Shown here one piece after another: positions 55,552-64,000 of a DNA stretch of 64,000 nucleotides. The translations under genes and the position numbers were made by a program. The stretch is taken from NCBI RefSeq assembly GCF_004339725.1, contig NZ_SMGK01000002.1:124001-188000 (forward strand). Reading direction: 5' to 3'. Source of the DNA: Acidipila rosea (GTDB taxonomy: Bacteria > Acidobacteriota > Terriglobia > Terriglobales > Acidobacteriaceae). The notes beneath the pieces were generated by a model. It had not been told where the DNA came from. It saw nothing but the letters and a program-made list of their open reading frames with translations, and did no database searches. How positions within the stretch are numbered: the first letter of the stretch is position 1; every line of letters begins with the position of its first letter.

Positions 55552-57195
55552 ATGAAATCCCTGCTTGAACGGCTACGTGTACGCCGTCTCGCTTCCACTT
55601 TTACGGTCCTGGCGACACTCTCGGCAGGAATCCTGATTGGCTCTGTAGTAGCACATGGCGTTAAGGGCCAGGAAAAGACCGTTGACAGCAGCGATGCTAC
55701 ACCGCTGAAGATTCCCAACCCTCGCGACCTTTCGACGACCTTTACCCGGATTGCGAAGGAAGTGGGGCCGGCGGTCGTCAATATCAACTCGGAGACTCTG
55801 CCCAAGGAACACAATCGACGCGGGCGGATGCGTCAGGCGCCGCAGCAACAGGGACCTGATGACAACTCCCCGGATGACGATCAGGGTCCTGGTCAGGGAA
55901 ATGACCAGGGCGGGATGCAGGACTTCTTCAACCGCTTTTTCGGAATGGGCCCCCAGGGTCCCGAACAAGGCGGCCCCGATGACGGCGGTGGCGGTGGCGA
56001 GCGCGAATCACTCGGCTCTGGCTTTATCGTAGACTCGCGCGGCTACATCATCACCAACAATCACGTCGTCGACAAAGCCGACAAGATCTACGTGAAGCTC
56101 ACGACGGATCCTGAAGGCGAACGTGGACACCCGGCAACCGTCGTAGGCGTCGATAAGGATACCGATATTGCGGTCATCAAGATCAATGTCGATCACCCGC
56201 TGCCGACGGTGAAGATGGGAAATTCCGACTCGGCACAGGTAGGCGACTGGGTCATGGCCATCGGCATTCCCTTCAACCTGAGCCAGACCGTGACTGCCGG
56301 TATTGTCTCCGCCAAGAACCGTACGATCGATCCGACCCCAGCCGGTCAGTTCCAGCACTTCATCCAGACGGACGCGGCGATCAACCCCGGCAATTCCGGT
56401 GGTCCGCTGATCAACATGGCGGGTGAGGTCATCGGCGTCAACACGGCCATCTACACGGAATCCGGTGGCTACCAGGGCATCGGTTTTGCCATGCCGGCCA
56501 ACACGGTCATCAGCGATTACAACGACCTGATCGGACCCGAACATAAGGTGGTGCGCGGATCGATCGGAATATCCTTCCGTCCGAACCTGCCGCCAGCCGT
56601 CAGCCGGGTCTATGGCTTCAAGAATGGCGTGCTGATCTCAAGCGTCACTCCGGGTCAGCCAGCCGATAAGGCGGGACTGAAGACAGGCGACATCATCACC
56701 GCGATCGATGGCAAGACGATCAAGGATGGCGATGAGTTGGTCAACAACATTTCGGCACGCAAGCCAGGCACTTCGGTGAGCATCGGCTACCTGCGGAACG
56801 GCAAGCCAATGACGACTACGGTCACCATCGGCGACCGTACCAAGGTGATCGAAGCGGGCAACGTGGCCGGGAATCAGCAGGGTCCGGGCAGCGGAAGTGG
56901 CGCTGATGCTTCCCAGTCCAAGCTGGGCATCACGGTCCGCGATCTGCCCCAGGGCGCGCCGGCCGATCTGCACGGCGTGCTGGTCCAAACCGTCAAGCCC
57001 GGATCGTTTGCCGATTCAATCCAGCTACCGGAGCGGGGCGTAATCATCGCCGTTAACAAGCAGCCGGTGCGGAATAAGGCCGACTACAACGCGATCGTCT
57101 CTGAGCTGAAGTCAGGCCAGGATGTGGTCTTCGAGGTAGTCGATCCGCAACATCCGCATGACGGAAGTAACTTTTTCGGCGGTACTTTACAGTAA
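55552..57195 (+). CDS. Do-type serine protease (HtrA/DegP family)
   Basis: 547 residues. N-terminal membrane anchor or signal (about 14-35), a disordered Gln/Gly/Asp-rich insert (about 88-150), trypsin-like protease domain with the triad H171 (NNHVV), D205 (TDIAVIK) and S282 (NPGNSGGPL), then two PDZ domains (about 330-430 and 455-545). The insert corresponds to the LA-loop region and is unusually long and polar. Such proteins degrade or refold damaged envelope proteins. Start ATG 55552; a strong terminator follows the stop. An AT-rich 195-bp upstream region probably holds the promoter but no clear element could be fixed. Confidence 0.93.
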   Translation: MKSLLERLRVRRLASTFTVLATLSAGILIGSVVAHGVKGQEKTVDSSDATPLKIPNPRDLSTTFTRIAKEVGPAVVNINSETLPKEHNRRGRMRQAPQQQGPDDNSPDDDQGPGQGNDQGGMQDFFNRFFGMGPQGPEQGGPDDGGGGGERESLGSGFIVDSRGYIITNNHVVDKADKIYVKLTTDPEGERGHPATVVGVDKDTDIAVIKINVDHPLPTVKMGNSDSAQVGDWVMAIGIPFNLSQTVTAGIVSAKNRTIDPTPAGQFQHFIQTDAAINPGNSGGPLINMAGEVIGVNTAIYTESGGYQGIGFAMPANTVISDYNDLIGPEHKVVRGSIGISFRPNLPPAVSRVYGFKNGVLISSVTPGQPADKAGLKTGDIITAIDGKTIKDGDELVNNISARKPGTSVSIGYLRNGKPMTTTVTIGDRTKVIEAGNVAGNQQGPGSGSGADASQSKLGITVRDLPQGAPADLHGVLVQTVKPGSFADSIQLPERGVIIAVNKQPVRNKADYNAIVSELKSGQDVVFEVVDPQHPHDGSNFFGGTLQ

Positions 57196-57201
57196 CCAGA
57201 A

Positions 57202-57249
57202 GGGCTCGCCGGCCAGCAGAAACTGGCCGGCGAGCCCTTGTTTTTCTTG
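57202..57249 (+). terminator. Strong intrinsic terminator of the htrA-type gene
   Basis: Perfect 15-bp stem GGGCTCGCCGGCCAG / CTGGCCGGCGAGCCC with a CAGAAA loop, followed by TTGTTTTTC. It starts 7 bp after the protease stop codon. Textbook rho-independent form. Confidence 0.85.
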
Positions 57250-57312
57250 TATTTCCAGTTGTAAACCCTTAATCTTTTGGAAAGATTGATCGAAGTTTAA
57301 CGAGGAATCTAA

Positions 57313-57789
57313 ATGAATCTATTGCGAGTCTTCCCCAGGACTCTTTGCGCATTGCCGGCCGTCGCACTCTGTTTGACGATGGCAGCAGTGCCAGCCTCTG
57401 CAAGCCGAACCCATCGCGCACCTACCGCAGGACACGCTAAGGCAAGGCGGGCAAAGAAGCACGAGATTAAAGGACAGCGCCAGATCGATCCTGCTCGCGC
57501 GACCCAGATTCAGCAGGCCCTGATCAAACAAAATTATCTTACCGGTGAGCCCACGGGCGAATGGGATGCTCAGACGCAGGCAGCCATGCAGAAGTTCCAG
57601 GCCGATAACGGCTGGCAGACCAAGCTCACCCCCGATTCACGCGCGCTGATCAAACTTGGCCTTGGACCATCCAGCCCCAGCGGCTTGCAGACGGCCTCAC
57701 AGCCGGCCATGACAATTGAGACCCCGGCGCCGGTTGCACCCTCCGCCGATGCGAACACGCTGGCCGCGGCTCACTCGATTTCGAACTAA
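57313..57789 (+). CDS. Exported peptidoglycan-binding-domain protein
   Basis: 158 residues from ATG 57313, with GAGGAA upstream. Signal peptide (about 1-31, cleavage near ASA), a basic Ala/Lys/Arg linker (about 35-52) and one PG_binding_1-type domain (about 58-118; ATQIQQALIKQNYLTGEPTG, TQAAMQKFQADNGWQT), then a Pro/Ser/Ala-rich tail. It likely binds the cell wall; no catalytic domain is attached. Its own transcription unit, flanked by terminators. Confidence 0.8.
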   Translation: MNLLRVFPRTLCALPAVALCLTMAAVPASASRTHRAPTAGHAKARRAKKHEIKGQRQIDPARATQIQQALIKQNYLTGEPTGEWDAQTQAAMQKFQADNGWQTKLTPDSRALIKLGLGPSSPSGLQTASQPAMTIETPAPVAPSADANTLAAAHSISN

Positions 57790-57847
57790 TAGGCTTGCAA
57801 TTCCCTGCTCTTCGGATGAAGAGCTTACGGAGTTTAACTAAAGACTT

Positions 57848-57878
57848 AAGGCCCGCACCTCTGAGAGATGCGGGCCTT
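57848..57878. terminator. Bidirectional terminator between PG-binding and Wzi-like genes
   Basis: Stem AAGGCCCGCA / TGCGGGCCTT with an 11-nt loop that can pair internally (CTCT/AGAG), followed by TTC on the plus strand. It ends 8 bp before the stop of the convergent gene. Confidence 0.7.
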
Positions 57879-57885
57879 TCCGTGT

Positions 57886-59658
57886 TTAGAAGTCTTTCCG
57901 CTTGTCCTTGGGAAACCAGGTGAGCTGGACAGCAATGCTGGTATCGCTTTGCGCCCCGGGTTTATAAATGGGCGCTTTCCAGCGCTCGTACTGCACCCAG
58001 CCGCGAACCTCATAGTCAGTCATCACACGCTTGATTACGTTGAACTGGAAATCGTTCTGCGTCGTGCCTCCAGCGATGAAGTCCTTGGCCGCCTTGGCGT
58101 TGCGATACTGAAACTGGAACTGTTCGTCGGGCGAGAGGTGATAGGTGAGCCATGCCTGGCCGCCCTTGGACTCACGCCCGATCCAGTGCCCGAAGATATT
58201 GCCTGCGTTGGTATAGCCCTGCAGTTGGACGCCTTCAGCGTAGAGAAACGCACCCCGTTGACTCCTGACATGGTCGGGATCGGTCGAGGCCGCCTCCACC
58301 CGGAAATCGAGCTTGGGAACGCCGGGCACATGGGACAGATAAATGCCCGGGGCAATTCCAGCCCGACGTGGCGCGCTCACCGGGGTTACGTCGTCATGCG
58401 CAAGCGAATCCGTGTAGAGCGTTAGCCAGTTCCGCAGAAACGGCAGCCGATAGGAGAAGTCAAAGGTGCTGAAGCGCGCGCCGGGATCGTTGCGCGAAAA
58501 CTTCTCTGCTCCTGAAACGTTCTGGAAGCTGAAAAAACTCTTCAGGAAGCTGTGCAGAGTAATGGGTACGTGATCCTTGCCACCCCAGATGACCGTCCGC
58601 TCGAAGCCCATTTCAAGATTCTTCGTCGGCTTGAAGTTGATCTTCTCGGTGTGTTCCCAGGGAGCGTTCGGGTCCGTGTGGCCCTTGAGGCTGCCTACAA
58701 AGAAGTCGTAACGGAATGGTCCGAGAAGATCAGAAAGCAGTGGCACGTGGAGAGGTTCGACCCGGTCAATCTGGAAGGCATAGATGTTCTGCGCATTGTT
58801 GCTCCAGGCGAACGATCCGCCCTGATCGGGGCCCATCCAGTGATCGGACTTACCGAAGGAAATCTCATGCCCCAGAAGGTGGTAGGAGAGATTGGCCTCT
58901 AGGATACGGAAATAGTTGGCAGAGGCGATGGGTCCGCCGGGGATCGTCGCCTGGTTGGGGTTCGATGCGAGAGGAACATAATCCAGCGCCGAAAGCTCTG
59001 AAACCAGAAGCGGATTGTAGCCAGCGGCGCTGGGCGCGTGCTGGTACTCGCCGCGGAAGTAGAGAGTAAAGCGGCCTGCTTCGGCCCGGGCGCTGGCTCC
59101 CGTTACGTTGTTGAAGCCCTGCTCATAGGGCCGGCCGTAATCGTTGATGATGGATTGGCCGAGATGGAAGCTGTCATGGAGAGGTGTACCGGAGATACCC
59201 AGCGCGCGCGTGTAGGCGCTCTCGAACTCTACATGAATGTCATGTGCGCCTGTCGGTCCTTCGATATCCGGCTGCAGCTCTTTTCTGACGGCGAGGTAGA
59301 TGGATCTCGCCTCCTGATTGCCGCTGGTATCCGCGCCTTCGTCAATGCTGTTGGAGGTCTGCTCCAGCATGTGAACGATGCTCAGCCGGGTCCAGGGCCG
59401 AATACCTAGAAAAGCGGTATCCAGGTAGCCTAGCGCCTGCAGTCGATCGAGCGCGGGGTAAATCCAGCTATCGATGGGCACATAGGTGGAACCGAGTGTG
59501 CTGGTGTAAGTGACCGGTGGCACAGGCTTGTAGTTGGGGCTGATGGTCTGCTGCGCAGGAGCGGCGGTATTAGGAGAAGCTGGTTCTGCGAGTGCGGGCT
59601 GAAGGGCAATGCCCACTGCGAGCACCGCACAGAGAGAGGGGAGCGGTTTCACTAGCAC
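57886..59658 (-). CDS. Capsule-assembly Wzi-like outer-membrane protein
   Basis: 590 residues with a signal peptide (MLVKPLPSLCAVLAVGIALQ, cleavage near ALA). The mature protein alternates beta strands and loops typical of an 18-stranded barrel; TYVPIDSWIYPALDRLQALG at the N-terminus, HEISFGKSDHWMGPDQGGSFAWSNN and FERTVIWGGKDHVPITLHSF in the middle, and the terminal QYERWKAPIYKPGAQSD region are Wzi-like. Wzi binds capsular polysaccharide at the outer membrane. No other capsule genes are adjacent. Upstream 365 bp contain no gene. Confidence 0.82.
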   Translation of the reverse strand: MLVKPLPSLCAVLAVGIALQPALAEPASPNTAAPAQQTISPNYKPVPPVTYTSTLGSTYVPIDSWIYPALDRLQALGYLDTAFLGIRPWTRLSIVHMLEQTSNSIDEGADTSGNQEARSIYLAVRKELQPDIEGPTGAHDIHVEFESAYTRALGISGTPLHDSFHLGQSIINDYGRPYEQGFNNVTGASARAEAGRFTLYFRGEYQHAPSAAGYNPLLVSELSALDYVPLASNPNQATIPGGPIASANYFRILEANLSYHLLGHEISFGKSDHWMGPDQGGSFAWSNNAQNIYAFQIDRVEPLHVPLLSDLLGPFRYDFFVGSLKGHTDPNAPWEHTEKINFKPTKNLEMGFERTVIWGGKDHVPITLHSFLKSFFSFQNVSGAEKFSRNDPGARFSTFDFSYRLPFLRNWLTLYTDSLAHDDVTPVSAPRRAGIAPGIYLSHVPGVPKLDFRVEAASTDPDHVRSQRGAFLYAEGVQLQGYTNAGNIFGHWIGRESKGGQAWLTYHLSPDEQFQFQYRNAKAAKDFIAGGTTQNDFQFNVIKRVMTDYEVRGWVQYERWKAPIYKPGAQSDTSIAVQLTWFPKDKRKDF

Positions 59659-60023
59659 CTCAGTTAGAGTGGCTGGCGCAACCTAATGCGCTGCACTCCT
59701 AAGGCTAGTTGATGAGGTAGAAGCTGACAAGCCACGTTGCGTGAAGGCTTTGTCATTCACCGGCTGCCCTCGGGGCGGGGCGAGATGCACAAGGTCAAGG
59801 GTTAACCCTCAAAGTGCGGGATTTCGTAGTACTTAATTTTATTCACTGGCGCGCGCAGCCCTGCCGGGAGGGCTGCGGACGAGTAAAATATAGAAGACGA
59901 TGCAGATCCAGCCATACAGCCGTGCTTCGCAGTCCAGCTTCTTCTGTCGCTGGTGTGAGGACTTAGCAGGACCGGGGCAACGGCAACAGTGGTATTTGTG
60001 ATTCTGGCGATCGAAAACTATCT
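59659..60023. other. 365-bp intergenic region, possible regulatory features
   Basis: No gene is seen. It holds a perfect 12-bp palindrome AGGGTTAACCCT (59798-59809), an 8-bp-stem hairpin GCAGCCCT-GCCGGG-AGGGCTGC (59855-59876) and an AT-rich stretch between them (about 59820-59845) that could carry the sucA promoter. No clear ribosome site precedes the sucA ATG. Confidence 0.5.
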
Positions 60024-62528
60024 ATGAGCGCTACTAAGCTGGCACCGGTAAACGAAGAACTTCCCTCCTCCACTCCTTCTCAACAACAGGTTTACGATTC
60101 CTTTCGCCGCTGGGGATACCTCGAGGCAAAGCTTGACCCATTAGGACAATATCTGCCGCCGCAGCCGATTGCGGAGCTGGCGGTAGAAGGCGAGACGGCG
60201 GAGCGTGCTCGCGCTATTTACTGCAGCACCATCGGCGCCGAATTCATGCACATAGCAGATCCTGTGCGCCGCGAATGGATCGCTGCGAAGCTTGAGTCGC
60301 CTGCGCCGGGATTTGACCAGCAGCGGACGCTCGAGCAGCTAACACGGGCAGATATCTTCGAGCAGGTCATTCAATCGCGCTACCTCGGAACCAAGCGCTT
60401 CTCGCTCGAAGGCGTTACGGCGCTGATCCCCTTCCTTGATGAAACGCTCCACCGGGGTGCCGAAGCAGGCGCGGCCAAGGCGGTGATGGCCATGAGCCAT
60501 CGCGGACGCCTCAGCGTCATGGTGAATACCTTCGGCAAGTCCGCAGCGGATATTTTTTCAAAGTTTGAAGATGTTGATCCGCGCAGCATTCTTGGCGGCG
60601 GCGATGTGAAGTATCACGTTGGCGCAACTGGCGACTTCATCAGCCGCGAAGGCAAGAGCCTGGCACTGCACCTTGTCTCCAACCCCAGCCACCTGGAAGC
60701 GGTGGATCCAGTAGCCATGGGCCGCACGCGCGCCAAGCAGGTGCGCTACGGCGCCGACGGCTTTGATCGCGTATTGCCCATCATCATCCATGGCGATGCT
60801 GCATTTGCCGGTCAGGGCATCTGGGCCGAGACGATGAACCTGGGCGGCATCGAAGGCTATAACGTCGGCGGCACGATCCAGATCATCGTGAACAACCTGA
60901 TCGGCTTCACAGCCGAGCCGGAAGAGTCAAACTCCTCACGCTTCTCGTCGGACCTGGCGCGACGGCTGCCCGTGCCAATCTTCCATGTCAACGCGGAAGA
61001 TATCAACGCGGTGATGCGCATCGCGGCACTGGCGGTGGAATATCGCTACCGCTTCCGCACCGATGTCGTGATTGACCTGATCGGCTACCGGCGTCACGGC
61101 CACAGCGAGGTGGACGATCCCACGATCACGCAGCCGCTGCGCTACGCGAAGATCAAGGACCATCCGCCGCTCTATGAAATTTATGCGAAGCAGCTTGGCG
61201 TCGACCAGACACAGCGCGTTCGCGAACTGCAGGCCGAGCTGACGGAGGAGCAGAAGAAGGCGCAGCAGATGCAGAAGATGCCGTTGCTGGCCACGCTTCC
61301 TGACTACTGGGCAAATTACAGGAACGGCCCCTACAAGGCTGAGTACGAGGTAGAGACTGGCCTGACGGCTGAAGAAGTGGGACGGATCGCAGAAGGGCTC
61401 ACACGCTACCCTGCGGAATTTCACATTCACCCGAAGATCAAGAAACTCCTCGAGCAGCGCGCGGAGATGGGTCGCGGCGAGCGTCCATTCGACTACGGCA
61501 TGGCCGAGGCAGTCGCGATGGGCTCGCTGCTCATACAGGGCACCCCGGTCCGCCTGAGCGGGCAGGACAGCCAGCGCGGCACATTCAACCAGCGGCACAG
61601 TGTGCTGATCGATATCGAGAATGAGCAGCACTATGTGCCGCTGAACCACCTGGGTCAGAACCAGGCGATCTTTGATGTCTACAATTCCCTGCTCTCCGAG
61701 GCTGGCGTGCTGGGCTTTGAATATGGCTACAGCCGCGACTTTCCTGAGGCGCTGGTGATGTGGGAGGCTCAGTTCGGCGATTTTGCGAACGGAGCTCAGA
61801 TCATCATTGATCAGTTCATCTCCTCTGGCGAAGATAAGTGGGGACTGTTGAGCGGAGTTGTACTGCTGCTGCCGCACGGCTATGAAGGACAAGGCCCGGA
61901 GCACTCCAGCGCGCGCATCGAGCGCTATCTGCAACTCACGGCGCATGACAACATCCAGGTCTGCCAGCCTTCGACAGCTGCGCAGTACTTCCACCTGCTG
62001 CGGCGCCAGGCTATGCGGCAGTGGCGGAAGCCGCTGATTGTTTTCACGCCCAAGAGCATGCTGCGCCATCCCGACGCTATTTCACCGCTGGCGGAGTTTG
62101 CGCGGCCGCACTTCCAGAATGTGCTGCCTGAGACTGAGATCTCGAACGCGAAACGACTGTTGCTGTGCACTGGCAAGATCGGCCACGAGCTGCGCGTCGA
62201 ACGCCACAAGCGCAAGGACGAGACTACGGGAATCATCTTCCTCGAACAGCTCTATCCGTGGCCGGAGACAGAACTGCGCGCAGCCATTGAGGCGCATCCT
62301 GAGGCACATGAAATTGTCTGGGTGCAGGAGGAGCCGGAGAATATGGGCGCACACTCCTTTGTGATGCCCCGGCTGCGCAGGCTCGCGAGGACGCGCCAGG
62401 TGCTCAGCGTCAAACGCTCAGCAGCAGCGAGCCCTGCAACGGGCTCAGCCAAGGCTCATGAGATGGAACAGCGCACGTTGATTGAACTGGCGCTGAGCCA
62501 CACCCTGCAGGAAAAGGTAGCGCGCTAA
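60024..62528 (+). CDS. sucA: 2-Oxoglutarate dehydrogenase E1 component (sucA)
   Basis: 834 residues; thiamine-diphosphate-dependent decarboxylase of the TCA cycle. Seen: MSHRGRLSVMVN, HYHVGATGDF-type segment VKYHVGATGDF, GDAAFAGQGIWAETMNLGG (from residue 257), NNLIGFT and HGHSEVDDP, plus the C-terminal RYLQLTAHDNIQVCQPSTAA and WVQEEPENMGAH. It is about 100 residues shorter than the E. coli enzyme; the usual N-terminal E2-binding segment is reduced to a short Ser/Gln-rich start. The E2 (sucB) gene is not in this window. Confidence 0.93.
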   Translation: MSATKLAPVNEELPSSTPSQQQVYDSFRRWGYLEAKLDPLGQYLPPQPIAELAVEGETAERARAIYCSTIGAEFMHIADPVRREWIAAKLESPAPGFDQQRTLEQLTRADIFEQVIQSRYLGTKRFSLEGVTALIPFLDETLHRGAEAGAAKAVMAMSHRGRLSVMVNTFGKSAADIFSKFEDVDPRSILGGGDVKYHVGATGDFISREGKSLALHLVSNPSHLEAVDPVAMGRTRAKQVRYGADGFDRVLPIIIHGDAAFAGQGIWAETMNLGGIEGYNVGGTIQIIVNNLIGFTAEPEESNSSRFSSDLARRLPVPIFHVNAEDINAVMRIAALAVEYRYRFRTDVVIDLIGYRRHGHSEVDDPTITQPLRYAKIKDHPPLYEIYAKQLGVDQTQRVRELQAELTEEQKKAQQMQKMPLLATLPDYWANYRNGPYKAEYEVETGLTAEEVGRIAEGLTRYPAEFHIHPKIKKLLEQRAEMGRGERPFDYGMAEAVAMGSLLIQGTPVRLSGQDSQRGTFNQRHSVLIDIENEQHYVPLNHLGQNQAIFDVYNSLLSEAGVLGFEYGYSRDFPEALVMWEAQFGDFANGAQIIIDQFISSGEDKWGLLSGVVLLLPHGYEGQGPEHSSARIERYLQLTAHDNIQVCQPSTAAQYFHLLRRQAMRQWRKPLIVFTPKSMLRHPDAISPLAEFARPHFQNVLPETEISNAKRLLLCTGKIGHELRVERHKRKDETTGIIFLEQLYPWPETELRAAIEAHPEAHEIVWVQEEPENMGAHSFVMPRLRRLARTRQVLSVKRSAAASPATGSAKAHEMEQRTLIELALSHTLQEKVAR

Positions 62529-62538
62529 GGCGCTACCT
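62515..62538. terminator. Hairpin spanning sucA and pseudo-E1 stop codons
   Basis: Perfect 9-bp stem AGGTAGCGC / GCGCTACCT with a GCTAAG loop. The sucA stop codon starts in the loop and runs to the edge of the stem, and the convergent stop codon lies within the right arm. Acts for both strands if functional. Confidence 0.6.
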
Positions 62539-63348
62539 GCCTGCCTCATTCTTTTTTCGTCTCAGTGCTGATCCGCCAAGGGAAGCAATGTGGCGCTCGC
62601 GCTTCATTGCTTCCAGTCGCTCAGCAAAGCGCGACGCCACCTGCTGCTTCCACTCTTCGCGAAACAGCGATCTGCCGGTAAGGTAGCGCTCCATTTTGAG
62701 CACTGCATCTTCTGCTCTACCGGGATACGGCTGGCAGTCGATGACTGTCGGGCCGCCACCGCTGCGCGCTCGTGCGATAGATTCAAAAGCGACTCGATAG
62801 ATCGCCACCGCGTCGTCCTCATCCACGGGGATAACCGGGAAATCAAGATCATCCAGTTCGCTGGATGATCTGCGTGCGTGGCACACGTAGAGGATCGGCA
62901 GCTTGTTCTGGCCGGAGTAATGCAGCGCTTCCGGATGGATCCTGCTGCCGGTAACGAACGCCGCCACGATGTTGCCCGGACGCTTCCTTTGCAGTGCAGC
63001 GGCGGCGCCAGTAGCGAGAAGCAAATGCGCCGAGGATGGCCCTGGAGGGAGAATGCCCTTCCATGCGGCCTTGTCGACGGAGGTGCTCGCCAATACTTCA
63101 AGCGGGGCTCCCAGCGCATAGAGCGTGGTCAGGCTCTCACTCGCAGGCGCAGCCATATCTTCCGCGCGCAGAACCGCTGCCACGGCAGCCAGGCCGGTTA
63201 TGCTGCGCTCGATCCGCACCCCTGCATGCTGCGCCAGCATTCTGCACTCCAGCAGCGTCGTGTAGATCTGCCTCAACGTCTGCGTGGTGATGAGGGGCTT
63301 GCCGAATTTCTGCGCGAGGACAGCAGGTGCTTTAGTTTTTGGTGTCAT
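62533..63348 (-). CDS. E1-alpha-like pseudoenzyme (pyruvate/2-oxoacid dehydrogenase type)
   Basis: 271 residues from ATG 63348; the frame runs 48 codons upstream without family sequence. It resembles the E1-alpha subunit of pyruvate/branched-chain 2-oxoacid dehydrogenases in layout: LRQIYTTLLECRMLAQ opening, then IVAAFVTGSRIHPEALHYSG-x3-LPILYVCHAR and the late DAVAIYRVAFESIARARSGGGPTVIDC. The thiamine-diphosphate motif GDG-x(about 25)-NN is replaced by VTG (132-134) and HA (158-159), and the protein is about 60-80 residues short. Catalysis is therefore unlikely. It lies tail-to-tail with sucA; a structural or regulatory role is inference. Confidence 0.75.
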   Translation of the reverse strand: MTPKTKAPAVLAQKFGKPLITTQTLRQIYTTLLECRMLAQHAGVRIERSITGLAAVAAVLRAEDMAAPASESLTTLYALGAPLEVLASTSVDKAAWKGILPPGPSSAHLLLATGAAAALQRKRPGNIVAAFVTGSRIHPEALHYSGQNKLPILYVCHARRSSSELDDLDFPVIPVDEDDAVAIYRVAFESIARARSGGGPTVIDCQPYPGRAEDAVLKMERYLTGRSLFREEWKQQVASRFAERLEAMKRERHIASLGGSALRRKKNEAGR

Positions 63349-63568
63349 AAGGTAAGGACTGAATTGTAGCTTGCTGAAGTAGTACCCTTGACCGAATCTT
63401 ACGTGTGTGACTCGGTAGTATTTTTCAACACAATTGTGAATAACTCTGTGAAATTCACTGCTTAAGGAAACTGAAGTCCAACAGGGACGCACACTTTAGC
63501 ATTCTGCACTGCTTCCGATGCAAAGCTGTGAAAGCACCACAACCTGAAGCGAGATTGTGGTCCTGGCC

Positions 63569-64000
63569 TTAGGTGGAATACTCTGCATTGATCCGTACGT
63601 ATTCGGCGGTAAGGTCGGTCGTCCAGAAATTGCACCTGCCGGATCCCACGCCGAGCTCAATGCGGATGGTAAACTCGCGCTGCAGCATCACCTCGTGCGC
63701 TGCCTGCTGATTGAAGTCCTGGGCGCGTCCACCGGCAGAGCATATCTGCTGGGCGCCAAGCCAGATATCAATACGCGCAGGATCAATCTCCGCTCCCGAA
63801 TAGCCGATGGCGGCGATAAGGCGACCCCAGTTCGGATCGCATCCGGCCCATGCTGTCTTGACCAGAGGTGAGTGCGCGATGGCTCGTGCCACCCGCAGGG
63901 CGTCGGCATCGGACGCAGCTCCGTGGATCTGCAGCTCAACTACATGCGTTACACCTTCACCGTCGTCGATGATCTGCCTGGCGAGCGACAGGCAGACCTG
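63569..64000 (-). CDS. argJ: Arginine biosynthesis protein ArgJ, C-terminal part
   Basis: The frame runs off the right edge; about 143 codons are visible. Bifunctional glutamate/ornithine N-acetyltransferase (arginine synthesis). The visible beta-chain end has GEGVTHVVEL, ARAIAHSPLVKTAWAGCDPNWGRLIAAIGYSG and the closing CNFWTTDLTAEYVRINAEYST. The self-cleavage threonine lies outside the window. Separated from the pseudo-E1 gene by 220 bp that contain no gene. Confidence 0.93.
   Translation of the reverse strand, partial: QVCLSLARQIIDDGEGVTHVVELQIHGAASDADALRVARAIAHSPLVKTAWAGCDPNWGRLIAAIGYSGAEIDPARIDIWLGAQQICSAGGRAQDFNQQAAHEVMLQREFTIRIELGVGSGRCNFWTTDLTAEYVRINAEYST

Noticed and set aside
60936-62069. 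377-codon antisense frame inside sucA
   Set aside because: Shadow of a well-conserved gene in GC-rich DNA; no recognisable protein.
63426-63461. CRP-like sites (CACAATTGTG and TGTGAAATTCACT) upstream of the E1-alpha-like gene
   Set aside because: Half-site spacing is wrong (N3, or none), so they do not match the N6 palindromes of the 31-42 kb block.

Overview
The window looks like chromosomal DNA of a GC-rich, Gram-negative soil bacterium, most likely an acidobacterium of the Terriglobia/Acidobacteriaceae type. This is inferred from gene content: an ADOP-type duplicated MacB permease, a menaquinone gene of the futalosine pathway, secreted GH20/GH92/GH95-like glycosidases, a Wzi-like outer-membrane protein, UPF0182, and a sucA gene with a short N-terminus. 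I saw no rRNA, tRNA, CRISPR array, insertion sequence or prophage. Gene density is high and most gaps are under 150 bp.

Layout. 1-4.4 kb: PilZ protein, LuxR-type regulator with a degenerate receiver, zinc-ribbon/PspC protein, alpha/beta hydrolase, small exported protein, lysA. 4.4-9.5 kb (minus strand): an export module (HlyD/MacA adaptor, MacB/LolD-type ATPase), an NtrC-like protein with a broken ATPase core, and a DUF885 peptidase. 9.7-13.4 kb: proC, a lysine-rich repeat protein, ctaA, an M20 peptidase. 13.6-19.3 kb: GH20 hexosaminidase, GT4 glycosyltransferase, GH92 mannosidase. 19.3-22.0 kb: metY-metX behind a structured leader with an intrinsic terminator. 22-31 kb: UPF0182, ruvX, an EF-P with an EfpL-like loop, an MFS carrier with a tartrate/D-malate-type dehydrogenase, and an ADOP permease.

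31-42 kb is a stress and low-oxygen block: CBS-domain protein, cyclopropane synthase, RMD1/DUF155 protein, SGNH hydrolase, HdeD-like protein, three universal stress proteins, a Crp/Fnr regulator and cytochrome bd oxidase (cydAB). Four near-perfect or perfect TGTGA-N6-TCACA palindromes lie upstream of the CBS gene, two USP genes and cydA. The local regulator has FNR-like N-terminal cysteines but a CRP-like recognition helix that fits these sites. I read the block as a candidate oxygen/redox regulon resembling the mycobacterial dormancy regulon in content but not in regulator type. It is the strongest candidate for an undescribed system here.

42-64 kb: ftsB, a phosphohexomutase, cutA, bioY, mqnD, DinB and AhpD-like proteins, an orphan sugar-binding lipoprotein, a NarL-type two-component pair, a GH95-like glycosidase, a methyltransferase, an EamA transporter, an HtrA protease, a peptidoglycan-binding protein, a Wzi-like protein, sucA, an E1-alpha-like protein that has lost its thiamine-diphosphate motif, and the 3' part of argJ.

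Several convergent gene pairs end in hairpins that overlap the stop codons of one or both genes, a compact form of shared terminator. Functional names come from recognising protein motifs by eye; no database search was possible.
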